Source: Nigrospora sphaerica (taxonomy: Eukaryota > Ascomycota > Sordariomycetes > Amphisphaeriales > Apiosporaceae). From it: a stretch of 64,000 nucleotides of DNA. The notes beneath the pieces were generated by a model. That model ran no database searches. It was given only the letters and a program-made list of their open reading frames with translations, and was not told the origin of the DNA. Both the position numbers and the translations under genes were made by a program. Where the stretch lies: NCBI GenBank assembly GCA_018287875.1, contig JAGVVL010000009.1, positions 1,860,001 through 1,924,000 on the forward strand, given 5' to 3'. Positions 33,751 to 46,763 of this stretch are shown one piece after another. Position 1 is the first letter of the stretch. Each line of letters begins with the position of its first letter.

Positions 33751-34960
33751 CATGCTTTTATATATCTCCGGGTTGACTTCACACTGGCCGGCAACTATAT
33801 TCAGGCTGGTAAATAAGGTTAATGTTGTCAATATTTTCTTCCACGATCTAACTTGCCGCTTTGCCGGGAACAACGGCGCCCTTATGCCTACTGACGGCGC
33901 CCCTAGGGATAACGGCAGTAGGGCCGACCGTCAGCTATATCCTCCCTCAATGGGGTACTATTAGTGTGATGATGATGGGGTATGACGTTGGCTGTTCCAA
34001 CGATTGGAAAATATCCGACAGGATGTAACAGACGAGGGAAATATGGTAACCCCGGGGCGGAAGGAGGAAGACGGGATGTCCCATGGCCGTGATAACTTAG
34101 TGAGGAGATGGGGGGAACCTCGTGAAAGGAGTCAGCTACGAAAATGCGTCAGCCGCCAAAGAGACGCCTGTCGAGGCGCCGCCGGATTCTTCTGCTGCAG
34201 AAACGAGCTCGGCCACTCTGAGGGGAGCTGTTTAACAACTTGTCCGCCCCGAATCCCGACGACGATGTCCGTCCCGCTCGACCGCTCAACGGAACGACCG
34301 GATGTTGGCAATCCGGAAAGGGAAACTCCTCGAAGGGCCCAGTGCCAAGCCTGGTATGGCCACTTACCGTGCATCCCTCTTTTCTGACCCCTCTGTCGTT
34401 GGGCCTATTTATCCCATGAGGCCAAGTCAACAATCGCCCCCCACCACATGAGAAGGCTTTGGTACGCTCCTCCGGTGTTCCCAAACGAAGAATTCCACCA
34501 CTCTATCCTGTCGTCCCACTCCCGCAATTATTTGGCTTCCCTTCTACCAAGGTATTAAGGTGATTATGCGAGCAGATATGCCTAGGTACTATGCCTCAAA
34601 CGACTCAATCGGCCATTGTACGCAAAGGTGCGCCAGCTGCAACGGAAATTGTGCTTCGCCCTATCCCTCATGCCATCAAAGCTGGCTGGGTTTCTATACC
34701 TCAAGTTGGCAGCGCGTCGGTGAATCCAACCACGGTGGATTGTGCGCTCCAATGACCTCACCCTCTTTCTCTGTCGAGCCTTGGAGCTCAAGGTCGGATA
34801 CGCCCGTACCGCACAGTCCCTGGACTCACATATTCCGAGGGGATTTTAACCCAAAGACCCACTATAGAAGATTACTGTATCCCTAGACGTCACCCGGATA
34901 GGGCAGGGCTAAGAGAGACCCAAATGCTCCGCGGGGCTATCGGCTTGTGCCATCTATTCA
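33751..34960. other. Intergenic, no gene seen
   Basis: AT-richer than the genes around it, without a supported frame. A CCTAGGTA motif is at 34581-34588. Confidence 0.45.
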
Positions 34961-36270
34961 CTCAGGCAAACTAATGACTGCGTCCAGCTTCGACATGAAG
35001 CGCCGCACTAGCGCTGCCGCAGGGAAACTCGCACAGCAACTTCATATGGTCCCAGTCTGCCGCCAAGTCGGCGATGAGATTCTGCTTTCCAGAAAACTCA
35101 TACTGCCGTAACATGTCGCTTGGGACGATGGCCGAGTCGTCGGTACGCCATTGGATTTGCCACCTCAAGAAGATAGAGAAACCAGCATCTCGTGCCGACA
35201 TGACTGACTAACTGACTGGTCAGCTTTTAAGCAACACGCCGTTTAGCAACCAGTGGCATACCAATTGCCCTGTTACCCATTCGGCTTGAGCTCCAGAATT
35301 GCAGCTGAGCACATAGCCGCCTCCTCAGCTAGGCGTATCTCGGCCGGTGAGCAACCGCCCCCGGTTCACTGAGCCATGACCTCCCCGGCCAGTAGTGACG
35401 TACCGGGGTGTAGGAGAGTGGAGGCAAACAGTAATACCGAAAGCCACGTTGTGAGGTAGATGCTCAACCAAGCACAGGCAGAGGGCGGCGGGGCTATCAT
35501 GTAACTGGTCTACAGCCAGTGGCCGTCCGACTGAGGGACTCCCTGCCCCTCCACGAACCCGAGTCCCTTCATACGCCAAGAGTAAGAAAGAAGCACATTG
35601 GATCTTATCTACCTGTCTGTGATACTAAGCCTTCCCAGAGCTTGGCAAAGTGCTTGTAAAGGTGCCTTGGCAGATTGTTCATCTGATACCGGCAGCCCCC
35701 GCAAGGAACAGGATGCCATACATGCCCCGGCATTGATGGCCTTTTCTTCCCAGAAGCCAACAAACCCCTGAATCTCATGGATATGCTGCAAATCTTTTGG
35801 CCGACCGAGAGTCCGAACAAAGAATCGCCGCAGTGCAGAGGGGGTGGTAAGCGCCGGGAACAGCACATCGGATGGTGACGGAACGGCATCAAAGAGCACT
35901 TGCTTTTTACTAAGCCGCTAAAGCATGCACTTTGACCAAAGGCAACCTCCGCCCTGATCTCGGGCTTCCCGCACGCCCTCGTGCCGCAAGGCATGCCAAG
36001 GCATCCTGTCCATGAGACGTCGCGGCAGCTGGTAGCGGCCCATGTGCGCCAGACTTCTGAGATCCGGAGAACCCCGATTGCAAATGGCGGCCAGGTTCCA
36101 GGCCTGCGCTGCCAGTCTTGACAAGTCTCACTTGGCACGCCTTGCCTGAGTAACCAAACCCGGTCTTGTCGCTGGCATCCCTCAGCTCAGAGACACTGCC
36201 ACCCAGCCAGCCAGCCGTTGGCTGTGCAATCATGCGGCTCCAGTCCGTGTCACAAGCAAGGGGCACAAGG
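34961..36270 (-). pseudogene. Scattered minus-strand coding relics
   Basis: Protein-like pieces lie in different minus-strand frames: LAAQAWNLAAICNRGSPDLR followed by RRLMDRMPWHALRHEG (about 35960-36120), SALRRFFVRTLGRPKDLQHI with EIQGFVGFWEEKA (about 35740-35850), and LRQYEFSGKQNLIADLAADW (about 35045-35110). Their order and shared strand suggest remains of one or two genes. No start, stop and splice set gives an intact model. The family is not recognised, though the first piece resembles the middle of fungal F-box-type proteins. Confidence 0.25.
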
Positions 36271-37285
36271 GGAAAAATGAAAAAACAAGAACAAGGGCAG
36301 ATGTAATGAAGGAGGAGGGACGGAAAGAATTATAGTGCCACCCAAAGTGGTGCGATGACCTTCCTTCCTTTATTCATGGACACCCCGGCCATTATGAAAA
36401 AGAAGAGCGTGTCGCGCGCTGTCGAGAGACGTGCTGACCGAAATGACAAGTTCTAGTGCTGTTGGTTTTCTATGCTTATTTGGTACGAAGGGCTTCTCAG
36501 GGGGCCGTGCTTCGGGTAAAGTGACGAAAAAGCAGAAGCAAGAAAAAAAAGGCTCATAAGCTCCTGTGGTAAAGGATTCAGACTCGATACTCCGTGGACT
36601 CGATACTCCGTAGTCTCGACGGATCCCCCGCAATGAACCAGTACTTATCGAGCTGAATGCGCAGCGACTGCCGCCCATTCTGATCCCGTGCTCGTATCCA
36701 AGGTGGGAATCACCTACTTGGGCACTCCACGAATCAGCGGGCGCGGCTCTTTTTTCGCAACAATTAGACGCTTGAATTCGGCCAGTGGCCACAACCCATG
36801 CATGCAATGGACCAGGAGAGCAACATGTCCCTCCTGCCTGCGCCGGAACAGCAGCATTTCGATGCTTGTGTGAAGACCGACGAGGTAAAAGTAAGTCCAA
36901 GGGCGGGCATCTGGCCTATAGGAGCACGAACCGAAATGGAACTGAGATTGCGCGTGGTGGTCCAAGGGTATCTTGATTGTAAATGCCAAGCCTAATGGAT
37001 GCATCTCGGCCTTGCGGCCCCGTTTTGCTCGTGAGCCTTTCTCGTATAGGACCTCACGGCAAGAGTCAGCACTCCTCCCGCTGCCATCTGTTCCACAGAA
37101 AAAGCCACCTCGATCAGTCCCGTTAAGGCGTTTGCTCGTGACCTTCCAATCCATGGTCTTGGCAAATTGCCGCCGCCTGTGCAACGCCTGTTGCCTGCCT
37201 TTGAAGCTAAACCAACAATAACACCCAAAACGCCAAGCCTCGTGGTATCTCAACACAATTAAAAGAAAACGACTCGACGGCAGAA
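36271..37285. other. Downstream region of the secreted/membrane gene
   Basis: No separate gene supported. It contains the long open continuation of the next gene's unspliced frame (to 36714) and a 16-base repeat pair. Confidence 0.4.
36581..36611 (+). repeat. Two-unit direct repeat
   Basis: GACTCGATACTCCGT occurs at 36581-36595 and again at 36597-36611, one base apart. Confidence 0.9.
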
Positions 37286-38132
37286 TTAGACCAATTCGAC
37301 CACCTTTTCCGGGGCAGCCACACAGGCAGCTCGTGTTGGTGCGGGTTGCAGCGCAAAAGACCGGTAGCTCATGGATGCACCCGGCCCGGCCGGGCTCTTC
37401 TCGTCCTCTAGGCGAATGGCGCCTTCTGCGTCCCCGCTGTCGCGTCGACTGCGTTATGTAGTCAGTAAACGGCCTAGTCGTGAGGGGTTTGAACCAGACA
37501 TACCTTTGGGACAGGGGGCTCCACAGCTCGACCAGGATCACCAGGGCAACGAAGGCAATGAGCACACCGACAACCACCATGTCGGCGTACTGCCGGGCGA
37601 GGTGGTAGTGTCTCGGCCCCCCGTGAACTTGGCAAGGCAGGTAGCGGTAGATGGGCTTGGATCCCGCCACCTCAGCCTCGATGGCCGACGGGTTGGTTCC
37701 GGCCAAGGATCCCGTCTCGGCCTGTACTGTGCTGGATTGTTCCTGGCTCGACACGAGGGGTTGCGAGAGCGGCTTGGCCTTGGGTTGGGCCTTGGATTTG
37801 GGCTGGGGCTTCAGAGACATGAGGTAGGCCGTGGCCAGTGGTTTCGGCGCCGAAAGTACTTCCGCCACCTCGGCATCATCGAGAAAAGAGAGGGTGTCCT
37901 CCAAGCTGCTGGATTCGGACAGTCCCTTGGGGCTGGGTTTCGAGTGTCCCAAGAAGGACAGGCTGAAGGGAAGATGGATGCGCCTGGCGCCCGACTCGAT
38001 ATATGAGGCGACCGAGTGCTGCTTGGAAGACTCGGTGGATTGCTGGTGTTGAGGGTTGAGCATCGACGTGACAGGCGCGCCCAGGGCGGCCGAGCCCAGG
38101 ACGGCGGTGCAGAAGGCAGTGGTGATCTTCAT
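37286..38132 (-). CDS. Single-pass membrane protein with signal peptide, unrecognised
   Basis: Exons 38132-37504 and 37448-37286, with a 55-base intron (GTATGT donor, branch CTGAC, acceptor CGCAG), give 263 residues. Residues 1-18 form a signal peptide (MKITTAFCTAVLGSAALG). The outer part is Ser-rich, then Lys/Pro/Gln-rich (KPQPKSKAQPKAKP, about 133-146). A membrane helix lies at about 184-206 (MVVVGVLIAFVALVILVELW). The second exon encodes a short cytosolic tail (SRRDSGDAEGAIRLEDEKSP) ending in VELV. This layout suggests a type I plasma-membrane or vacuolar protein. No family is recognised. The intron keeps the frame open if retained, so a much longer form ending at 36714 is possible. Confidence 0.7.
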
Positions 38133-41100
38133 GGCGACGCGCGTGTAAGTCGAGTTAAGGGTATATTGGATAATATGCCGTAGAGGGGGGAGAGGAGGAA
38201 GGAGAGATAGCGACGGCAGGGTCAGCTTTATTTGAAGAAGGATCAATACCGAGCGTGTATGGATAGGACAGGGCTGGTGCGACTGCAGCGGTGATATGGA
38301 CCCTGAGGAAGTGGATGGGCGACGGGGAGCTTGACTGAGTTAGTAGACAGAGCCGTGGGCTCGTTGCCTGGCTTGGCAGATAATTGGGCCTTTCTAGACT
38401 TGGGGCCTGGGGCCCGTGGGGAGGGGGCTAGCGCGGTACATGGGTGGCTTCTTGTGTGCTTGTCTGTTGCCAACTCTCCCTACCTACCCGTCAGTGCTTT
38501 TGGCAGGGTTACTGTGGGTAGGTATGTACCTTTCCTGACTTGGATGGACACGGGGGGGACCGTTGCCGCAAATCAATACCCTCTGTACAGATCTACATGA
38601 GAGGTACACTCCAGCGCTGACATATCTCGGTGAGTCCTATTCGTGGTTGGAGGGATACGCATAGAGAAGACCGGGACGTGGCCTACGGCCCAATCCATCC
38701 ATGGACGGCTGGCAGCGTAGTAAGGGAGCTGCAATCCAGTGGCATAGGGGAGGGATGGACAGGTGGCACAGGATTAATCGGGGTGGATGGGCCGACAGAG
38801 GATGGCGGCCGTCAGCAAAATCGGGCTCCCCAGCCGCCTACCCCCGTAGCGAAGTACATAGTTACTTACATACAATGGAAGAGAGTGGGAGTTGAGAAAG
38901 GTGCACCGGACTGCTCGGGGGGCTGTGATGGGTACCATGGGCTTCCAGGTGCACCTACATAGGTACATAAGTACGCGCAGCAGCGCTTGCTTGAAGCTTA
39001 AATCGCTAGCAGCACCGTGATCAGGACAGCATCGCGACCAAGCCGTCGACCATCGGATCAACAGAGCAGGATTCAACCGCAGTTCTTACCCGGACTTGGC
39101 CTGGGACGCGTTGGCTGTGCCGGTGGGTACGACGCGGATGTGCTTATTTTGGGCCGACTCTTGCTTACCAGCAGTGAGCGCCCGTTTTGGTCGTGCTCTG
39201 GGCTCTCACGGTGATCACGGAGAACGGAACCTAGGGAAAATGTTCTCCGCGGGCGCCTCGGTCGCCTGGACACCAAGGGTGCTTCAAACATCCTAAGTCT
39301 CCAATCACCACCGAGAATCGCCGCCCTCGCCCCACTGAGAAGGGCAGGGGCAGGGGCCATGGAGGGCAGTGGCTCAAAATGCGATGGGCGGGCTGGAGAC
39401 AGCACGGCAGCATCCCATGGGAATGCGCCAAGGCAACCGCGCCCCGAACGACTCAGGACTCCCTTGAAATCCCACCCCTCCCTTGAGTTGTGCCGCTCGG
39501 TGGGATCCATTCAGATCATCGGCTATGTTTGTTGTGAGGGTTTGGATGGGATGGATGTCACTGCTCAACTCCAGCGCTGAAGGCCATACTGGCGAGACTG
39601 GACACTTGCGACCTGCCTGCCTGCCTCACTGCCTCAGGTCCCTCCGAGGCGTCCCATGAGCGGGCGACCTGCAGGAGAGTCAGACCCCCGGCAGCGACGT
39701 GGTGTGTGGGTGGTGCTTGTCTCGCATCGGCATCAAGTCCGCACTACTTCTGGTTAGAGAAGCCACCGCCGCCAGGAAGAGGTTTTCTTAGGTAGCGTGC
39801 AACTCTGCGGGTCAACCCAGCTCACCCCTGCCACCGATCACTCGTGTCCAGTGCCAATTCGCCTTGGACTGGAGTTCAGCCCGTGTGTGAAGTCGCCTGG
39901 CCGGAACGGAGCGGCCGTCGCTTTGGGGCCACAGCGCTGGGGGTGTTCGTGTTCTGCCCGGCCTACCTCGTAAGTACACTCCCCAGATCTAGCCCTCAAT
40001 CAGCCATGGAGGAAGACATCCAGCCCCAACTAGCGGGTTCATGCTGCGCTGGCGCTGCGAGAGTGGACGCTAAGAAAGAGAAGCGCGCGATGGACTGATC
40101 ACTTCATGATGCGATGCCACCATCGAAACCAACCCGTGGCTGGCTGGCTGTACCGTGTAGGTGTGCGGGCGAGGAGACCGATGAACTAGGTTAGCACCTT
40201 GGGTACAAGAGGCTGGTGGCCCGACCGGGGATTTCATCCACCTGAGCGGGCTTACAAGCTTCTCGTCTCATTTTTAGTGACCTACCGAGTACCGAGCCTA
40301 GCCGTTGCGGTCGATGCGGGCTCAGCGGGCTTGCCCTCAGTTTCCACTTAGGTACCTGCTACCCTATTCCAGCACACGAAAACTGCCGGTCACAGCTCAC
40401 TATAGCGCCGTTATGCTATGCGATATGAAGAACCCTAACTACATAGGTGGTTAGTGATGCTTTGTTCTTGGGGCACTGGTAGGGACGTACCCCAGCGGGG
40501 ATGCGGGCGTACTAAGCCCCCCCCTTAAGTGAGGGCGTTACCGTAGGTATTTTGAGTTGGACGGTAGCTGGGCTAAGTGGTGGAGGGATACACACCAGGG
40601 GTTTCTCACTTTGGCTGGGTAGAGGTTCGTACAAAGCTGGAAGCAGGCAACCAGTCGGCATGATACCTACGCGGAGGAGGGCCGGGTAACTCCCTACTTA
40701 TGTAATACTGGACCATCAATGCCTACCACGCTGAAGGGAAGCCAGTTTCAGTCGCTCTCGCTACCTCGGCCGGGGGCCTAGGGGTTGGTGGAATTTCTAC
40801 CACGTTAAACACTTACATGCCTAGATACATGCATCCGTCAGGCCATCCTGGAGATAGGTAGGCAGCCATACAAACATACCAAAGTGCTCTCCCGTTTGCC
40901 TACCATGAGGGCCGTTCTATAAGGGCTCGTAGCATATCTGCCCAGACGGGATAGGTAGCGAGAGCCTCGTGCGCGGGTCGGGATTGCCTAGCGGGCGCCA
41001 GATTGACACGCTGAGCTGGGCACCGAAATGCCTGGGAGACTTCGTCCGGCATTCATCTAGGATGAACGTATACGAACCTCTTGAAATGACAGTTGCACAT

Positions 41101-43260
41101 GAGATCTAAAAAGCCAAGAGGATGGCGCTTCTTGGCGCTGCCCGTCTATGGGCCGTTGCACGTGGGCTCGAGAATGGCGATGACAGGGCATGCAAGGAGG
41201 TCGTGTGCACCTGCACAGTACCTGTTGGTGCGGATACCATGGCTGCATGGGTACTCGGATGTTACCAAGTCCCCGTCCTCCAACTGTTATTGCTTACCTA
41301 AAGGCCAACTTCGTCCAGGGGGTGCACTAAAAGAATGATCGTCGTTTGTCCGCCATACCCACGGAACCGAAGGGTGAAATCCCTTTACCAGCCCACGGGT
41401 CGCTCTCGGCCGCCCGTGGTGTGGTGAGATGTTTCCCGGCCTCTCCCTAGTGTGCACGTTGCACCCCACCCGTTGCCCTTGCACTTCGAGTCGGCGCGCC
41501 CCGTCAAACCGACCAGCCGATCCAAGTACCCCAAGTCATGGATGGTCGGCTTCGGGTGGTCCATTGCTGCTTGGCCACCTTGTTTCCGAGGACACCCATG
41601 CTCGCCGACGCTCATCCACGGCCGTGCACATTCAGGACTGCCTTCCGATCCTACCGTACATGTATAGCATGTCCATCGCAAAGCTTCGCCCCCCCTTATT
41701 ATCTTTCAGGGGCTTGGACCGCGAATAGATTGCGTTCGTTTCGGCGCAAGAGCCCTCCGCGCAGGTTGGCAACCCCCCCACAGACCGGTACCCACCTAGG
41801 TGGTGGTTGTTGGTCGCCAGGCGGTCGGTCGAGCCCAACCTTGCGTGTGCAGCGTTTCATCACCGTACCACATGTTTCTTCGTCCGTGGTGACGGGTCAA
41901 GCGTATATGCGTGAGGGCATGTTTTCATGACCGATCGACAGCTCTTCGCTAAGACGATACCACGTACCTGGGATCATTTCGCCCCTCCAGGTGCCTCGAG
42001 CAAATATCAGCCGGAGCCTGCCCGGGCGCCAAGCCGTGCCCAGGCCGTCGTTTGAGACAGGCTTTTTCTGGATCAACTTCGCAAGTCTCATCCACCCTTT
42101 GTGCTGTTTCTCGCTCCTCTTTTCAATGAACCCAGATGTGTAGGACGCGCGACGTCGAACCGTAAACGCCCTGTTCCTCGGTAAATTCGTCAAGATGTAC
42201 TTGCTTGATATAATTATTCCTCTCGGCAGCATAGGGTCTCCCCAAACGTGAGGTGATCATACCAGGTGCGGATGAATGGATGCTTGCAAAGAAGCGTCCC
42301 TGTTCGCGACCAGTGCTACATAAGATCATCTGCCGCCGTCGCTACCGTGGGGCAACGGGAGGGGAAGGTTCTTCCGGTCCAAAATAACATGGGCATGGGG
42401 TTGGGACAGGCGACGCAAGCGGCGTTTTCTTACTGTCAGGTGTTTGGAGTCCGACGTCTGCGGCGATTCATCCATGCGTTTCCCACCGACGTGTCTGGCG
42501 TCGGGACGTATCCGGCATGCCCAGCGGGATCCGGAGTGGGAAGTAAAACGTATCTCCCGCCGCAGCTAATTATGGTGTGCCAAAACTTGACGTGACGCAC
42601 GCCAAACCCCCGACCGTTGGTATGGACACGGCTCGTCAGGCTCGACTTCCCATCTAGGCATGCGGATATGGGAGTAAGTTTGAAGCCGACGGGACCTGCT
42701 GCTTTGCTTACCTCTTTCCAAGGCGTGTAGTACCCACCATGTGAGATGTACCTATATCGGAATGGATTGGGTGGCTGGGGCTGCCGATCATCCATCCTTT
42801 GGTGGCGCGTACCTACATTTTCGGCACATGCTTTGACTTTTGACGGATTCCGAGACTGCAGGGACTGGCTACGAATGTATCCCCGATGATACCTCATGCA
42901 GTAGTAGGCGACTAGCCGGGGAAAATAAAGTGCACGAGCCATCCTGACCAATGCCAAGATGGCAGCAGTACCCGCTGACGATGTGCACAACCCAGAAGCT
43001 CTCGCGGCACGCCAGCGCCCAGCGCCCACTCATCCACAACCAGAGAAGGCCAGCAAACGCAATCCCGCCATCACGAGGCTGCTTTTCCGATCCGGCCCAG
43101 AGGCCCCAGACTACCGACCAACTGTGGCTCCCCTGGCGTCTCCACTGGCGTTCTGTCCGGAACCCGGTGCCGAGTCCACCAACTTTGCCCTGCGTTAGGC
43201 ACAGGCTGGGACAGGCGACAGACTTCGCACACATCGTCCCATCCCATCCCACCTAAAAGC
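38133..43260. other. Gene-poor intergenic block
   Basis: About 5.1 kb without a supported gene. Short frames are scattered on both strands with no conserved look. TAGGTAC-type motifs recur (38960-38966, 40349-40357). The part 40100-41050 has almost no open frame. The last few hundred bases should hold the GPI2 promoter. Confidence 0.45.
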
Positions 43261-44742
43261 ATGGCGTTGGACGCGGAACCCCCGCCTTCGGGCGCGGCGT
43301 CCACGGACCAGAAGTACAGTTCGTCGCCGTCGCGCCTCACTGCGCAGCCCTTGGATGCCACGTCGCCGCGCTGCTCGCGGTCGCATCTCGCCCCTGAGGA
43401 CGCCTTCTACGCCGCCTCGCCCCCGCGGCGCTCCGGTGGTTTTGAGAGCCCCATGGCCCTGCACGACCACCCCGCCGCCTCGCGCTCCCGCCGGCGGCCC
43501 GACTCCAAGCTGGGCAGCCGGAGCCGGAGCAGGCGCCGGAAGCACAGTTGGAAGAAGATCCTCTGGGTCAAGCAGTCGTACCCCGACAACTACACGGACC
43601 AGACCACCTTCCTGGACACGCTGCAGCGCAACCCACGTCTGCAGCCCTACGAGTTCTGGCCCTTGGTAGCCGACACCACCGTCATCGTCCAGCAGGTCTG
43701 CTCCGTCACCGTCTTTGTAGTCTGCTTCGTGGGTATCTTCACCGAGCGCGTGTCGCCCGTGGCCGTCGTGGGCTGGGGCAGCTTTGCGACTTTCATCGGC
43801 TGGCTCCTATGGGACTGGTGGGTCGGCCAGGAGGGCGAGGATGAGGTTCTCCAGCGGCAGAACAGCCACCGCAGTCGTGGCGCTTGGCAGGCCCGCCAGG
43901 ATGCGGGCTCCAGCTCGACCGCCGCCAACACGCCTTCGGCTGCGAGCTCCGTGACGAACCTCGCCGCTACCGAGCGCATCGCCTCGCCAGGCAACCTGGC
44001 CGCCATGCGGATGCATGCCGGAGACTCGGCCACCTCGCTCCAGTCGAGCACCGGCAATTCGCAGACCAGCCGGCCATTGGATTCCCAGGACGGTCCGCGG
44101 CGCCGCCCTCTTGGAGGGGGCCCCGGGGGAGACCGCACTACGCTCCGTCTGAGCACCATCAAGTCGGCCGTGCTGATTTACTTTACCATCCTCGGCCTCT
44201 CGCCCATCCTCAAGTCCCTCACCCGATCCACGTCGCCCGACAGCATCTGGGCCATGTCCTTCTGCCTGCTGGCCATCAACATTTTCTTCTTCGACTACTC
44301 GGGCGGCGTCGGCGTCAAGTTCCCTGCTTCTTTGTCTACCAACGCCGCGCTGATGGCGTCCACCGTCTTGGCATCCCGGCTGCCTTCAACAGGCCAGGTC
44401 TTTAGTCTTACCCTCTTCAGCATCGAAGTCTTTGGGCTGTTTCCGGTGTTCAGGCGGTACGCACGGCACCGCAACTGGCGGTACCACGTTGCTCTAACGA
44501 TACTGCTCATCGTCGGAGCGGGTGGCGGTGTGGGCCTCGTTCTGGGGGAGGCCAAGGACGGCATGTACCCCTGGAAGAGCGGCCTGTTGGGTGTTATGGT
44601 GGGAGCGCTCATCGCAGTGGTCGCCATGGGCACCTCGAGCTGGTGGCTGATTGGGCTGCAGAAGTACAAGAATGCCATGAATGGGCCCTGGGACCAGGCA
44701 AGGCCCATTATCATCAGTCGGCAGCAGTGGGACGACGACTAG
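43261..44742 (+). CDS. gpi2: GPI2/PIG-C, subunit of GlcNAc-PI synthesis complex
   Basis: Subunit of the ER enzyme that transfers GlcNAc to phosphatidylinositol, the first step of GPI-anchor synthesis. Intronless, 493 residues from an ATG preceded by AAAAGC. The first 95 residues are a Ser/Arg/Pro-rich disordered extension. The family start is at about 97-140 (WVKQSYPDNYTDQTTFLDTL and LQPYEFWPLVADTTVIVQQV). About seven hydrophobic helices follow, split by a Ser/Asn-rich loop at about 195-295 that is longer than in yeast. The second half has SAVLIYFTILGLSPILKSLT and SFCLLAINIFFFDYSGG, the latter typical of PIG-C. The gene is divergent from the 263-residue protein's gene. Confidence 0.93.
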   Translation: MALDAEPPPSGAASTDQKYSSSPSRLTAQPLDATSPRCSRSHLAPEDAFYAASPPRRSGGFESPMALHDHPAASRSRRRPDSKLGSRSRSRRRKHSWKKILWVKQSYPDNYTDQTTFLDTLQRNPRLQPYEFWPLVADTTVIVQQVCSVTVFVVCFVGIFTERVSPVAVVGWGSFATFIGWLLWDWWVGQEGEDEVLQRQNSHRSRGAWQARQDAGSSSTAANTPSAASSVTNLAATERIASPGNLAAMRMHAGDSATSLQSSTGNSQTSRPLDSQDGPRRRPLGGGPGGDRTTLRLSTIKSAVLIYFTILGLSPILKSLTRSTSPDSIWAMSFCLLAINIFFFDYSGGVGVKFPASLSTNAALMASTVLASRLPSTGQVFSLTLFSIEVFGLFPVFRRYARHRNWRYHVALTILLIVGAGGGVGLVLGEAKDGMYPWKSGLLGVMVGALIAVVAMGTSSWWLIGLQKYKNAMNGPWDQARPIIISRQQWDDD

Positions 44743-46754
44743 CATCGCAGTTAGTAACTACCGACGATTGCCCTTGTTTCACATAACCCGTGTGGTTTGA
44801 GTAAAAGTTGATTCGGCGGAGAAGGGAAGGAAGAAGGTGACTAGCCACCAGAGAAGGGAGAACACTCACTTATATGCACATGCGTGTCTTGTGCCAGACC
44901 GAATATTTCCACCAGTACCTACCATGAAGATGATGCTTTTGTCCAGCAACGATGACACCAGGTTTTTCCAACGGTCCGGGGCCAAATTTATTCTGAAGTC
45001 GGTATGCGTAGCCTCCATCAAGGGCACTCGGCCCCATTCCAGAATACTCGAGCTCAGGCTGCGAGACTGACGGCGCAAACACAGGCCCCGAAGAGTACAA
45101 TATCGGGGCTGGGGAAAAGGGGGAAGAGCAACGACACATATGGTTACATTCCTTTGAGCATGCAGATCTTTCCTTGAATATTTTTTCTCCTCCGCATGGG
45201 GGCGGGCAGAGGCCGTCGTCATCTATCGCAAGCGACTGGAAGCCGGGCCTGGCAGGTTCGGCTGCCTTCTCAAACGTTGGAAGCCCTTTTCTAAAGCCAG
45301 CACGCAACGTTGCTCGACGTCAACTTGCGCCCATGACCCCGAACGGATCACCGCGTCATAACCATAAGCGCGGTGGACGAGCCAAAGCGGACTTGCAAGA
45401 GTGTTAGGAAACGGCGTACGTGATCCTCACATGTTGACGACAAAGCCGGCCGCGCCGCGTCGATCAACGCAGACTGCTGGATATTGATCTTTCAGAACAC
45501 GGATCGCCCATCAACGCGTGAACGATTCGCCGCGCTAGCCGAATATGTGATTGCTCCAGCCTTCCTGCTCGGACAGGGCACAGCGTGCTGTTCAGCCCGC
45601 CCGTCTCCGCTTGCGAGCAAGTATTTCGGAAAGCTCGGCCATAGTTACGGGAAAACACGGCACAGGCCTATACTCCGGATATTGGTAGCCCACTGAAGCA
45701 GCATTGTACAGGAGATGTACGGGAATTAGGGGGGCATACCTAGAAACACAGCTAATCCTTACCCTTCTTTAGAGAGGCAGTCTCGGCAAGCCAAGTCACC
45801 GGAGGCAGTAACTCAAAGCTACGAGCAGAGAGCAGTTTGCCTACTACGCAACGACACGCGGTCAAACAAAAGTTGGCGTGGGTTCGTGTCGGCCCAGGGT
45901 TGGTGAAAGTGATGCGATGGAATTAAATATGCACGGGGGTTTACAGTCGTCACTCTCCTCGCCTCCGGTTTGGGGGACGGCCATAATAACCGATCCCGGG
46001 TTTATCTCCCCTCCGTCGGAGAGCCAAGTAGTAACCCGGTTTCCACTCAACGTCATATGGTGCATGGCGTAGAACGACACTAAAGTACGAGAGTATCCCA
46101 AGGGAAAGGATTGGACGGGTGGAGGCCTGGGCAGGCTGGCAGGTACCCTGGCCTGTTGCGAGGATACACACCTTGTCGTATTTGTTAGAGCCTTGCGGCA
46201 GGAAAGGCGCGGTGCCATGCCGGTCAGCGAAGAAGCCAAGCGGGAACTACTGTAAATTGGGTGCGCCTCGGAGCGCTACTGCACGCGAGGCTCCTTCGAG
46301 GGGCCCCGAAGGGGTCTCGTCTTGCGGGTTTGCCCGCTCAAGCCTGGTTCCTCTCGGTCCTGCTGCAGGCTTTCGGGACGAGAGCGGCCCATCGTCTCCC
46401 ACCCGCCCCTCTCCTGCGCGGCATGAGAATGGGCACGGCATTGGCAGCACGCCAAGATATGGCCGGTCGTATGTATACGACGATGCCAACCGCACTCGAC
46501 GCGGCACTTCTCAATTGCTCCGGTTTCGGCCGCTGCGGCCGTCTGCATGGGGGATGAGCAGTGGAACGCCCGCGCAACGTTTGTGTAACCTCGCGTTGTG
46601 TGCATAACCACCATAGAGGGTACTCGGTAGAGACGCAAGCACGGAAGCCATGGGACCCCCGGGATTGGAACTACTGAGCACCATCCCATACGCCGTCGGG
46701 TACTAGCAGGGCTTCCGGGGCGGATTTAGGGAGCCAATGATGAGCGACAGCACG

Positions 46755-46763
46755 ATCTGATAA
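46755..46763 (+). promoter_or_regulatory. Iron-GATA factor site, copy 1
   Basis: ATCTGATAA matches exactly the ATCWGATAA consensus bound by fungal iron-responsive GATA repressors (SREA, SRE, Urbs1, Fep1 family). It lies about 950 bases before the siderophore transporter ATG. Confidence 0.6.
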
